From Sipunculus nudus (Eukaryota > Annelida > Sipuncula > Golfingiida > Sipunculidae): a DNA stretch of 64,000 nucleotides. A model generated the notes under the pieces. It had not been told where the DNA came from. It saw only the letters and a list, made by a program, of their open reading frames with translations, and made no database searches. The position numbers were made by a program, and so were the translations under genes. Positions 24,601 through 35,700 of the stretch are shown here, one piece after another; position 1 is the first letter of the stretch; every line of letters begins with the position of its first letter. The stretch spans positions 930,001 to 994,000 of the forward strand of contig CM049310.1 in the NCBI GenBank assembly GCA_026874595.1, written 5' to 3'.

Positions 24601-25242
24601 TTTCTGAAGGTACATCATACTGTCTGAATGTACATCATACTGCCTGAAGATACATCATACTATCTGAAGGTACATCATACTGTACGAATGTACATCATCT
24701 GTCTGAAGGTACATCATACTTTCTGAATGAACCTCATCTGTCTGAAGGTACATCATACTTTCTGAATGAACATCATATTTTCTGAATGTCCATCATACTG
24801 TCTTAATGTACATTATTTTGTCTGAATTTTCATCATTTTGTCTTAATGCACATCATACTTTCTGAATGTACATCATTTTGTCTGAATGGACATCATACTT
24901 TCTGAATGTACATCATACTTTCTGAATGTATATCATACTGTCTGAAAGTACATCATACTGTCTGAAAGTACATCATACTTGGTGAAGGTACATTATACTG
25001 TCTGAATGTACATTATACTGTCTGAAGATACATCATTCTGTCTGAATGTACATCATACTGTCTGAAGGTACATCATACTTTCTAAATGAACATTATATTT
25101 TCTGAATGTCCATCATACTGTCTTAATGTACATTATTTTGTCTGAATTTTCATCATTTTGCCTGAATGCAGATCATACTTTTTTAAATGTACATCATTTT
25201 GTCTGAATTACATTATACTGTCTGAATGTACCTCATACTTTT
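18640..25242. repeat. 20-bp satellite array (18/20-bp variants), about 330 copies
   Basis: The consensus monomer is CTGTCTGAATGTACATCATA, with common variants of 18 bp (ACATCATCTGTCTGAAGGT) and AAGGT/AATGT or TTTCTG/TGTCTG alternations. The left edge (18640-18745) is degenerate. A rare variant, ATTTTTTACTGTCTGAATG, marks larger internal duplications. No coding potential. The 65-codon frame at 21803-22000 is an artefact. The array stops where the family-3 sequence begins. Confidence 0.96.
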
Positions 25243-25452
25243 TAGTGTACCATCATCCGTACATTAACCCATGCTATCTCAAAATCGGCAGGAGCTAGCA
25301 TCACCAAATTGCATTGTACATGTGCATGTCACACATGTAATTGAAAATTAATCAAGTAGATTTCAAATATTGGTCAAGTATGTTATCATGGAAGCATTAT
25401 TCCTGATGTAAATCCCATTCCACAGGTTTGCATTAGGCTTGGCCTTGTTTTT
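25243..25452 (+). mobile_element. Family-3 element, short internally deleted copy
   Basis: It joins a 5' family-3 block (CGTACATTAACCCATGCTAT, CAGGAGCTAGCATCACCAAAT; compare 61899-61950) directly to the 3' block (CATTGTACATGTGCATGTCA, CATGGAAGCATTATTCCTGA, CCACAGGTTTGCATTAGG, GGCCTTGTTTT). About 1.5 kb of the long form is missing. The extreme 5' end is absent because the satellite array abuts it. Confidence 0.8.
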
Positions 25453-26580
25453 TCCCACCGTGGAATATATCACAATTTGTCGCGTGACATAAGCAAAATA
25501 TGGAAGGAAAGTCTGTCAGCTTTCCTGTAAATCCTGAATGACTGAATAATTCTGATGATTATATTTTGTAAAGCGTATATACTAATGTGTAGGTCCTAGT
25601 CAATTAACATAAGCTTGAGACAGTTTAGGAATTAATATCTGTTCTAACTTTTGTGTTATTTGCTTTTTTGCACAGACTACCATTCCCAAATTGGAGTGAT
25701 CACAGTTTGTGATCTTCGGTAATATTAAAGCACTGTAGGGCCATTAAAGAATTCTATGTATAAAAGGGTCTTAAATTTTCTGTCAGCTGGTCTTGAAAAG
25801 TCTTAAAAAGGTCTTAAATTTGCTTTGCCAAGAGATGCAGGAACCCTGTGTGTTAGATTTTCAAAGCTTCTTCCTGTAAATATCTGAACCTCTCAGTTTG
25901 CTTGCTCACAAGTGGCCTTCATCTTATTTTGGGGGATACTTACGGTGTTTGTAGTAAAAAGCGCGCACACGTGTGATGATTAGCAATGTTTAAAACTGAG
26001 AACCAGACACAAATGGCATGGATTGCAATCTAAGCAAACTTACAGTGATGTACCGGGACTGTTTAATAAAAATTGTGTTAATGTAGATTTTTCTTAAGAA
26101 AGTGTTGCGAACTTGGTTATTAATGTTCGAGGGTATTATATAAACCGCTGAGATTTTTGCACAAGTAGGCCTAATAAACCAGTGTTTTGGTGGCAAATTG
26201 GAATTAAGGCCACACATGGGTACTGAGCCCCATGCAGCAATTGAGGGCAGTTTCTTTGGCCAAGTCTACCACATGTAATAATACAGCTATTTGGGAAAGA
26301 CATCATGGAATGATATAATAATAACAAACTATTGTGTAAGGCATAAAATCCATGATGATACATGCTCTAAAACGCTGTTACACAACTAGAATACAATCAG
26401 CAATCATTAAACATACTATTATAAGAATATGAAATTAAAGTCCAGTTGACTAAAATATTACATTCAAAAGGTTACAGTATTAAATAAGACATTTAAAAAT
26501 CAATAGTTCACTTATCTGTTAAAACTATCATAATGTTCAAACACTGCACTATCAAAAGTATAAAATATTGTACAAAATGA
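25453..26580. other. AT-rich sequence, no gene recognised
   Basis: A short self-similar stretch (GGTCTTGAAAAGTCTTAAAA then AGGTCTTAAATTTGC, ending GGAACCCTG near 25845) resembles 29268-29345 (AAGTCCTTGAAAAACAG ... GGACCCTG) and may be a small dispersed repeat. The 3' flank of the minus-strand retrotransposon probably lies in the part near 26350-26580. Confidence 0.4.
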
Positions 26581-27295
26581 TTAGGCATAAAAATATTCCA
26601 TGAACAAATATGTTTTTAATATACTTTTAAATTCTGAGAGACTGGTGGCTTCTCCTAGAGTATCTGGTAGGTCATTCCCCAGTTTCGGGCCAACAACACT
26701 GAACACCCGATTTTGTACACAGGATGATTTGGTAAAAGGCACGATCAGTAAGTTATTAGCTGCTGACCGGAGGCTTCTATAACTGTGAATAAGCTCTTGC
26801 AGGTAAAGAGGAGCTAAATTATTTTTTGCCTTATACACAAGAATTAACATTTTGAATTTTACCCTTTACACAACGGGCAGCCAGTGAAGAGAATACAAAA
26901 CTGGTGTAATATGATCTGATTTGGAAGCACCCATAATAATCCTCGTCGCAGCATTCTGTATACTTAGCAGTCGATTTGTTAATGATGAGGGAGTTCCACA
27001 CAAGAGTGCATTGCAATAATCTAATTAGAAGTAATAAAAGAATGAACTATTAATATTTGCTCCAAAGGCTCTCCCTTTACAAAATTTCTTATTTTACTGA
27101 TATTAAGAATATGAATATATGAAAACTTGCAGACTGCCATTACATAAGCTTCCATGGATGCATGCGAATAAAAAATAACACAAACACTTTCGATGGTGTA
27201 TTTTGATGAGAGCCAATGTGAAGTGTGGGTAAACCAATTTCTCTTAACAAATGTTTATGTTGGTACAGATGTCTCTTTAATTGTATGCAGCAGTC
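26581..27295 (-). pseudogene. Non-LTR retrotransposon ORF2, C-terminal part, decayed
   Basis: On the minus strand the translation carries the typical end of CR1/L2/Jockey-type ORF2 proteins. In order: LLREIGLPTLHIGSHQ, HASMEAYVMAVCK, LNISKIRNFV, HSFITS, LDYCNALLCGTPSS, QNAATRIIMGASKSDHITPV, LYSLHWLPVV, LVYKAKNNLAPLYL, and SLSEFKSILKTYLF at the C terminus. These regions normally lie downstream of the catalytic palm in the RT thumb and connector. The frame is broken: a stop at 26866-26868, where a family member would have a polar residue before R-V-K-F, and a one-base frameshift next to LDYCN at about 27025. It is a dead 5'-truncated LINE copy. The clade assignment is from motif style only. Confidence 0.85.
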
Positions 27296-28056
27296 TTACA
27301 TGTGTGTGTGCAGCGCTAGCATTGGCCGTTGCTATGTTGGCATAGCCCGGCCCACGCATGGGGTCTGACGTGTAAACAGCGGTCATGCTAGTCTGGGGCT
27401 TTCTCGCCTGGCCGAGCCAGACCGGCCCACGTGTGAACCCTGATATGTAGAAACACGGCGTTCTTTGTTAGAGATGTTTCCTGTAACGTGTGTACTATTG
27501 GGTTCTTTGGATTGTTCGAGAAATGGAAATTTTTTCAGCTTGAGGCGAAAAGTTATAAATAAGGGGCTGTGTTTTAGAGCCAGGAGAGAGGAGAGATATA
27601 TTCCAGCAGACACAGAAGAGTATAAGTCAGTTTGTGGACCTTTTCCGATAAGTGTGGCAGTTATAGATTTTCTTCTAAATTTGTGACAGATCTTATATAG
27701 TCTTCAGTTTGCTTTCAGGATTATAACAAGAACTTCACTTTTGGATTACAACAAATTGATTTTGTAATTGAACTGGACTGTTATTCTCTGAGAAGATTTA
27801 TGTGAACTGTTCATCTGGATTATATGCTTTAAAGGACTTGTTGTCGCTGTGACAGTGGTGGTATCCAGGTACTGTGCACTTTATTTTTATAAATGATTGA
27901 TTTACTGTTGAACTGTTGTTATACTGTGTAATTGTATTGATTTAGTGTATTGTAATGTTAGGATTGTTTTAAGAATAAATTATAATTATTTGTTAACAAA
28001 AAACCACTGACTTCTTTATTCATTCCCCTAGACATTTCACACTGCCTAGTGTTACA
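27296..28056 (+). mobile_element. LTR-like insertion inside the LINE (solo LTR candidate)
   Basis: TTACA occurs at 27296-27300 and 28052-28056. Removing the 751 bp between them rejoins the minus-strand LINE smoothly. The insert begins TGTGTGTGTGCAGCGC. In order it has a GC-rich left part, a TATA-like GTTATAAATAAGGGGC (about 27551) and a polyadenylation-like AGAATAAATTATAATT (about 27971), which is the arrangement of a retrotransposon LTR. No gag or pol frame is present. Against a canonical LTR, its right end is not CA unless the border is read as TGTAAC...GTTACA (27482-28056), and that reading lacks a duplication. I prefer the duplication-based borders. Confidence 0.5.
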
Positions 28057-28405
28057 GAATCTGATTTTTTTTATCTCCTTTAAAAAATTTATGTTTGTCA
28101 CGACTACGTGATCTGTTGATATTAGGTACTGATACATTGTGCAATTAATAAGGCTTCTGTTTTTTCATCATTCATTTTCAATTGATGCAGGCTCATTTAC
28201 TCTTGTACAGTCGAAACTCAAAATTCCATCTGGTGAATGGTACTGTCAAGTTCACCAGATTTGAATGCTACATATAAATGTGTATCATCTGCATAAAAAT
28301 GATAGTTGATCGAATTTAGACGAAGTAGAGGAACCAAGGGATGATGTATATATTGTAAATAAAATAGGTCCAAGGACTGAGCCTTGTGGTATCCCACAAT
28401 TTAAT
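28057..28405 (-). pseudogene. Non-LTR retrotransposon reverse transcriptase core, decayed
   Basis: This is the upstream half of the same LINE. The minus strand encodes [18 protein letters not shown], the RT motif preceding the active site. After a frameshift it encodes [20 protein letters not shown] with the YADD catalytic box (about 28270-28315), then FKSGELDSTIHQMEF, a stop, and LHQLKMNDEKTEALLI. These lead into the C-terminal half on the other side of the inserted LTR. At least one frameshift and several stops make it inactive. No N-terminal RT domain, endonuclease or ORF1 was recognised upstream of 28405, so the copy is truncated or too diverged to follow. Confidence 0.85.
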
Positions 28406-29699
28406 TGATATCATGCATTTTGAGATTATTTAGATATACTGGTACATGCTTTGCCAGTGATACTTAAAGGACCATCAAAATGGTAGGAATACCACAAAAA
28501 CTGACAAGGGAACACTTCTGGAGTTTTCTTATTCATGTGGATTCCTCATGCTTTTAAATTCAGGCCTAAAAGGGTCTTTGTTTCCTATTGCATGCCAGAG
28601 AAAAATTAGGTAAGTTTATTATTTAGGTAATTATCAATATCTGCATACAGCTGTTTTGTAAATGTTATTCAGACTTACAACATAGTCACATTGTAGGTAC
28701 CTAATGGGTCAATACCTGATCACAGGTATTCATAAATACTAATCTATATACCAATATATCTTAACTATATGTCGCATAAACTGGATAAAAATTCCCTATC
28801 TACACTTTTTTTCTCTGGCATTTAATCAGAAACAAAGAATATTTTGTAAGGCCTTGTGAACAAAAACTGTCAATTTACCTAAAAAATTCCACCATCTTAG
28901 TTTATGCAGATCTTCTCATTTAACACTCTATATATGATTGTGAAAGTTATTCTTTGACTTATATTCTAACTTTGGGATTAAAATGTAAAATCATTTGCAT
29001 TTTTATACTGTTTTCAATTGAGTTTATCTTCATTTTGAAGCCAGTAGCTGAATACATTACTGGATTATAATCTTTATTCTGTAAAATATACAACACTCTG
29101 GCTTGCACATGCTATTTGAGCTTCAAGCTCTTTTACATAGTTGCCCACCATGTTCTTGGTAAGGCCTGAACCATGATAAGCACCATGAGTTAAAGAATGA
29201 TTCCCCTTAGTGTAATTTAGTCATGTGTCACACTTGTATCAGTTTTATGTATCAGTTTTCCCCAAAGTCCTTGAAAAACAGAGATGTACTTGAAAAGTCC
29301 TGGAAAAGTCCTTGAATAAAATTGTGGCCGGACTGTAAGGACCCTGTAATTAAAAAAAATCACTTCAAGGTTCAGGAAAGCATTAAATTATATTTTCATC
29401 ATCAATGTTTCATCATCTAGCCTATGACAGTTGAATAACACTTATAGTATTGCCATTTCACTGTTCTCAGATGGTTTCTCTAATATTCCCAGTGCGAACT
29501 TATCAGTGAGTGAGTTATGTGTCAACATTAGACCGTTGTTATACATCTCAACCCAGGTTTTTAGCCCAGCTGACTGGAAGTCAACTGGCCCGGTATAGCA
29601 ATGCATGGCAATTTGTCCATTGGCTATCCAGACACCCATTGGCAGGGCACAAATCAAGTGCTAGGATCATGAACCTGTGCATTCAAAGAGGTTATTAAA
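28406..29699. other. AT-rich sequence, no gene recognised
   Basis: Contains the short phrase AAGTCCTTGAAAAACAG ... AAAGTCCTTGAATAAAAT ... GGACCCTG (29268-29345), similar to 25765-25848. Otherwise no supportable feature. Frames up to 71 codons near 29450-29700 overlap on opposite strands and look random. Confidence 0.45.
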
Positions 29700-30065
29700 A
29701 AATCTTCTTGGAAGCCTGAATTGAGGTCAATATGACCTATATTCTGAGTTATGAGGTGCATTTGAGCATCCTTGAAATGAAATTAAAATACATACAAATG
29801 GCCGTATGGATTGTCCTTAAATTCAGGTTGCCAGAAGAATGTATTGATATAACTTTTTCTTGTGTTAGAGAGTGGTGGTGCTACATGTGATTTTTGGTGT
29901 TTTTTCTCTGTTTAATATCCCCATGACTGCCACTTGAGAACAGTGTGAGCAAATAATTAAAAAAAACTACAGACAGGCTTCCTTCATATTGCACACATGC
30001 ATTGATATGGATTTAAGGATGAAGCCCATTCAAACTGAGCTTGATCCTTATCTTCAGTATGAGAC
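29700..30065 (+). mobile_element. Family-4 dispersed repeat, copy 1
   Basis: Shares ordered blocks with 57100-57420: a GGTGGTGCTACATGTGATTTT versus GGTGGCACCACCTTCTGTCC core (first 20 bases of each compared), TGCCACTTGAGAACAGTGTG versus TGCCACTTGACAGTACTGTG, AGCAAATAATTAAAAAAAAC versus AGCAATTTAAGTAAAAAAAA, and CCTTTACCTTGAATAATT versus CCTTCACCTTGAATATTT. Probably related to the subrepeat portion of family 3. Ends are approximate and it is non-coding. Confidence 0.6.
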
Positions 30066-30485
30066 TGGCCTTTACCTTGAATAATTATATATTAGGTGGA
30101 AATATGATAAAACATTACAATTCTAAAGAATGGGTGGATGGTTTGCTATGAAAATCAGAATGATTAAAGTTGAATGATGGATGTTAAGTTCATCAATACG
30201 TTACATAGGTGACCTTCCTTGATCTTTAATGTGAAATTGGCTGCACTGCAATTAAAGATTTATATAATATTGTGGACTTCATAGCTTTTGTACTGCTGGT
30301 ACTGCATATTTTTTGCCTCGAATTTAGTACACATGTTTCAACCAAGTTCTCAGAGAAGTTCCAAAATTGGTGACCTGACTTGTAAGTCAAGATCAGATCT
30401 GTGGAAATATAGCTATAAAAGGATATATGTGAACCCCATATCCTTTGAAGTAACTGCCCAAACCGCACAAAGAACCCTGTCAATT

Positions 30486-30786
30486 TGAGTTCAGCGGGCC
30501 AAAGGTCACAGGGAACACTTCTTTAGAAAGTTTGTTGCTGCATGTAAAGCCAAACTTTTCGTCCCAAACCGTCCATCGTTCACCAATGGCTTACTCTAAC
30601 AGGGGAAGAATTCCATTGATTCTGAGGCTGCAAGGTCAAAAGCCAGGGTCACAGGACCCACTTTAAAAGCTTGTGGCCATTTTTGAGGCCAAACTTTCCA
30701 TTTCAAACCTTCCCTTCTTTTCCTTATGGTTCACCAACCTGAAGGACAAGAACCCTAGGTCAAAGTTTGAGGTCACAGGACCCGTT
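30486..30786 (+). repeat. Dispersed repeat with imperfect ~150-bp internal duplication
   Basis: GGCCAAAGGTCACAGGGAAC, AAGGTCAAAAGCCAGGGTCA plus CAGGACCC, and GTCAAAGTTTGAGGTCACAG plus GACCC recur about 140-150 bp apart, each followed by GCCAAACTTT-type sequence and a CACCAA or TCACC phrase. This style of 'ggtcaaaggtcac' repeat is common in molluscan genomes. It runs straight into the family-2 copy. Confidence 0.6.
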
Positions 30787-31085
30787 CTTTAAAGGGGCCC
30801 AATCACCTATAAAGCATTTGAATTAACACAAAAAATAGCATCTTCTCTTTAAAATAAAGGGTATCTGCCAAAATATTGCGTTGAAACTGTTAGCTTACTC
30901 CTGTACATGAGTGTTAAAAACAGTGGATCGATCGGGTGCGATCACAGGCTTCAACATAAACACAGCGCATGGGAATCCATGCATTGGCTGGGTCACTACA
31001 CCTGTCAATCAGGAGATGCCCGACTGACTTTGCGAGAAAAAATGTAATTCATGTTCCCACTTGCTAAAACTAAGCATATTGGGTG
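30787..31085 (+). mobile_element. Family-2 dispersed repeat, copy 2
   Basis: Begins TTTAAAGGGGCCCAATCACC and aligns block by block with 9942-10200 (TGCCAAAATATTG, TTACTCCTGTACATGAGTGT, CAACATAAACACAG, TGTCAATCAGGAGATGCCC). It is slightly longer than copy 1 in the middle, where it has CGATCGGGTGCGATCACAG. Confidence 0.75.
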
Positions 31086-32335
31086 TGCTCATGTAGGGCA
31101 CCTGATACCCGCTCTCACATTGTGCTACCTGTGTCATTTCTGCTGAGGCCCATGGACCTATCATACAGAACTGTTGCGAATGGTTCTACAATGAATTTTA
31201 AAATGAAAACAAACCCTTATTATTCTATAATGTGTATTATTTAATGTGATATTTTAATTTTATTGAAATTCTATATTTTAATGTTCTGTAATTCAAAGAT
31301 CCCTCGAAGATCCCCTCTATAAGCAGTTGTTGAATATAAGTTCCTGAAATTATCTGTTTTTCACTAAAACACAACTTTTCAATATCCATTATCATTAAAT
31401 TAATCTTATTCATTATTCACACATGCTGATGTTTAGGCACACCAACTGAACATTAAGCAGAAATGACTTAGCAAATCCTGTAATATTTAAGTGAATTATC
31501 TTCTAATTACTACTAGATTACTGATTTATGGTTGATATATTTCTTAACAGATTACTTGAATTTCCTACTTCACAAAATTATCAGCAACAACTGTTTTTCA
31601 CACAGTTGTATTAATGTAAATAAATGTTTTCAGATGCGAGGAAGGGAGACATTATTGGTACATTTCCTTTGGACATGATTTACCCTCTGATCCCTGTGTT
31701 AAGGGTCTGCCATTTGCAAATCAGGGCCTCAGCTGCAGGCCTGTTTTGTGTGGTTAAAAAGTGTCAGTTCTTGCATGACAGAAAAGAATAAAGACAGAAC
31801 AATGACTGAAAAGACTAGTTTTATGTTCATGGAACCTCTCAGGACTCATGCCAGGAAAAGATTACTGAAAAAGATAGCAAAGGGTGTACTCACAGTAGCA
31901 TCACATCCAGTTTGCACATGACAATTGGATATCATCGTTAGCAGCAGTATTTATACCTGGCATAAATGATTATTGATGTATCAATCAGTTTTGGAGATGA
32001 TTGTCCAGGTATTGTTATTCATTCATATTTTTGGTTCCATTAATGAGTAATTAACATGGCTGTTATCATCTACATGATATTATTGATGTTCCTTTAGTGT
32101 TAATAATAAAACCAGATGGTATCATACATTATTAAAAAGCTGGCAAAGCAGTTTTTTTTCTTCCTTCACAAACAATAGATGATACTGTAAAAGATTCAAA
32201 ATTACAGCTACATAAAGCAAACTTGATGCAGAAATTAATAGCTGATATATGCAAAAGTTTATAAACTTCAAACACTAACCAGTTTATGACATGTCACATA
32301 CCTATACTTTACAACAGGTAGAGAATACCTATTTA
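31086..32335. other. Unique AT-rich sequence, possible regulatory tract
   Basis: No gene. Around 31690-31760 is CCATTTGCAAATCAGG, an octamer/POU-like core, in a slightly GC-richer stretch. Nothing else can be supported. Confidence 0.35.
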
Positions 32336-32790
32336 AAGTCACCTGTCTATACCCACTGTCCGTCCGTTAACTTTTAGTGTCATCGCGATAACTTACTGGA
32401 GCTGTGACAGATTTCCACGAACCTCACCATAACTACTAACCAATAGATTATCTCATCTGAGTTTGATTACGGGCAAAATCCACGCATTTTTAATAAGGTC
32501 AGAGGTCACTTGGCTACTTTGTGATGTCGCTGTGATAACTTACGAGGAATATAATATACATGATGACTTTTGATAAAATTCAACAGAAATGTTAATCTAT
32601 AAAAACGCTTGCCTGAGTTCAATTTCCAGCAAAATCCACGCATATTTAATGAGATCAGAAGTCACCGCACTTTGGAGGCACCTTGGTGACTTACCAAATA
32701 TCCTATGGATTTTCATGAAACTCATTATACATATTTACCAAAGAGTTTCTCACCTCAAAAATATGCAACAGGCATATTATGCACCATTTT
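32336..32790 (+). repeat. Dispersed molluscan-style repeat with ~190-bp subrepeats
   Basis: CACCTGTCTATACCCACTGT plus CCGTCCGTTAAC is followed by two diverged subrepeats. Each contains CGATAACTTAC or TGATAACTTAC, GCAAAATCCACGCAT (32475 and 32631), TTTAATAAGGTCAGAGGTCA versus TTTAATGAGATCAGAAGTCA, and a 'ttttcatgaaactca'-type phrase. The 75-codon frame across it is not a gene. Confidence 0.65.
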
Positions 32791-35700
32791 CAGTGCTCTT
32801 GTTAATAGCTAGGTAGCAGTGCAGAGGTTTACATAATAATCACATTCTTGCTTAAAATATTTTATTTTTGTTTAAGCACACACATGAATTAGTATGTGTA
32901 GATGATTAAACGTCAAACTGGATCTTTGCCTTTTGGGAATCAGAGACTGAAAAAAACTGAAAGACTGAGAGTAAATCTACACCTGTGCAGTGAAAGAATG
33001 CTTTATCACAGAGGACTTATCAGTTAGATAATTAATATGTACACCAGAAAGCTTCATGAAATTTTCAAGAGTCATTCAGGAGGTAACAACATAAAAGATT
33101 ATTGCTTAATAGACTACGTTTTTTTGGTTACTAGGGAAATTGGGTGATAATATTTCAGTACTAAGGCATGTTCAGTCATGAACAAACATATAACTCAAAC
33201 ATAAATATCACATAAATAATTCAACTGTGCAGGAACAAAGACAATTTCTGAAGTCAACCATGAATTGATAACTTTCCAACAATACAGACCAGTGCTCTGT
33301 CCTCCAATCAGATTGGCCACTCTGGTGTTTCAGTCTTTTCACCTGTGTGAGACCTTCCACGAGATGAAATGTTATTATACTTGGAAGGGGCTTGGAAAAA
33401 CACCTAGTTCACATATGATAGATTTGTTCCACACCTGTTTAAGGCAAAGTGGTGAAAAATAACAAAGTGTTGACAATAATTTCCTTTATGATAACCACCC
33501 ATTCCTTGTTGCCGCTGGTTACATGTTGCCATTGGTAACATAGTGACTAGCAGGTGGTACAGAGGCTGGTATAAGATGCAGGGGAAGAGGGATGGATGGC
33601 AAGGAAAATTAGATGATAGTCCAGGTCCACCTGTGCTGGCAGGTGTTTCTGGGATGTTACCCCATCATACCTGTACCTGTACCCTGTCAGTGATTTGCCA
33701 GCCCCTTGGTCTGTCCTTTGGGCAGGTCATGCTGAATTACATGGTTGCTCATGGTATTGGACAAGATTGTCGTTGCACTTAACGGATTGTGCTCTTAACT
33801 GTTCACTGTGTATCATAAATTGGCATGAATGCTCCCTCTCTCTGACTCCTGTTTCTGTATGTATTTGTTACAAGTTACAATATACAAAAATGAAATTGTT
33901 ATTACCTGTATCAACATGTCTGTCTACCTGCTTGTTTATTTATCTGTCTACCTGCTTGTTTATTTATCTATTTGTTGTGTACTAAGTATCACAGAAAGAT
34001 ATTTCCTGATATTTTAGTGAGAGGTGTGTTAAGATTTCATGTAGAAAGGGTTTCTCAACATTTTGATGTGATCTGAATATAGATCAGTACAGGAAAAATA
34101 CTGTTACAGTGTTTTGTTTGGTGTTAATGGAAGTGCTGCTTATTTATATGCAATATATTCATAAATTGTACAGCTTTGGATTTTTATATGATTTCTTTTA
34201 ATTAATTCATTGTAAATATTCCTGAATAGCTCCCATAGTATATGCTAACTTATGACCCAATAACAACAGCTTCATTCTTTGTTTGCTTCACCAGATAACT
34301 TGAACTGATCCTTGTCATGTTTTGGGGCCAGTGATATCTCTGATCTCTCTCTTGTCACTTTGTTAAATAGCAGTATACCCAGAATTCTGACCTGCCACTT
34401 GCAGCATCTGAGTTTTTAGTCTGTATGAAACATGGAGCCATGAAATGCTTTTGAAATGCTTGCAAGGAATAAATAGGTCACGTTTTGATAAGGCCAGGGA
34501 TATATGACATAACAGTGCATGGAGCACAGTCCCAGGTCTGTGGTAGAGAGTTCTTTTGTGATTGGACCCGTACAGGTAGAGAGGAAGCCAGAATGAGACA
34601 CTTGGATTACCACACCCTAATCAGTGATTTTTTAGTGACCTCACAGTATATGAATAAAATGGAATAATTTTACATAAACATGTATTAAAGAGTATAAACC
34701 TTGACCATAAAAATTCATACTTGCTGGTTTTATAACCAGATCACAAGTTTGATTAAATAATTCTTTCCTTCAGACCTCCCCTCTCTTGTGGTTCCAAATT
34801 TTTGCATTAGATGTCAACACTTGTGGCAATTCCTTTCCAGTTTACATAAGTACAGGTAAAAAATTACCTGTGCCAACCTCAGATCAGCTTTTGATGGTAT
34901 CAGTACAACAAGATTGGCAAGAGGACACATACCCCTGCCAAGCAAAAAAAAATGTACAAGATCCAAGCCTTTATCCTTGTTAAGACCCAAATTTAAAGGG
35001 ATCTTAATTCCCTGGTCCATTTATCACACCTGCACTATTTTCTTTTTGTGAAAATTGTTTCAGTACAGTTTTTGTGCAGTTCTGCTAACAGCCAAAGCAA
35101 CTGACATACAAACACACACATGAAAACATTTGCCTCCCTGTTAGAGGTAATAATTTCCTGTTTCAAGTCATAACACTATTTCAAATATTTCATATTTTTG
35201 GTTGCATGACCTCTAGAACACATTGTGTTATACATTGTCACACGTGCAGATCTTTTACCTTTGACCAGCTGACTACCTGTGACTGGTTGATCATGCAGTG
35301 TGATGAACCACACATTTTCCACCCATCCTTTTTCCTGGGCTCTTATTTAGGGCACCATCAGTGTACTAAGTGTACCATTTTTTTGCTGCAGGTGGGCCCC
35401 ATTTTTTTGTAGTTTTTTATTTATCTGTGCCATTTTTACCTGTGCCATTTTTACTTTGTTGTTATATAGTACTTGTGTCATGTTTACTTGTGTCATTTTT
35501 AACATGCACCATGCATTATACGAGCTTTCTGAATATCTGTCATTTTTCTCCAAGAATTTTTATCAGCCAGTTTAGAAATTATTTGGTAATACCAGATGTA
35601 TTATCTGAAAAAAATGTTCCTGTCAAAGATCCTCTGATAATAAATTATATCAGTACTAAAATAGCAACTTTTTTATTACTTAAAAATTATTTATTCTATT

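Noticed and set aside
17341-25242. Could the arrays be CRISPR loci?
   Set aside because: There are no unique spacers between repeats, the arrays are contiguous head-to-tail, there are no cas genes, and the sequence is clearly eukaryotic.
27482-28056. LTR borders set by TGTAAC...GTTACA
   Set aside because: This gives short inverted ends but no target duplication and leaves about 180 bp unexplained. The TTACA-flanked borders restore the LINE, so those were preferred, with the ambiguity noted.
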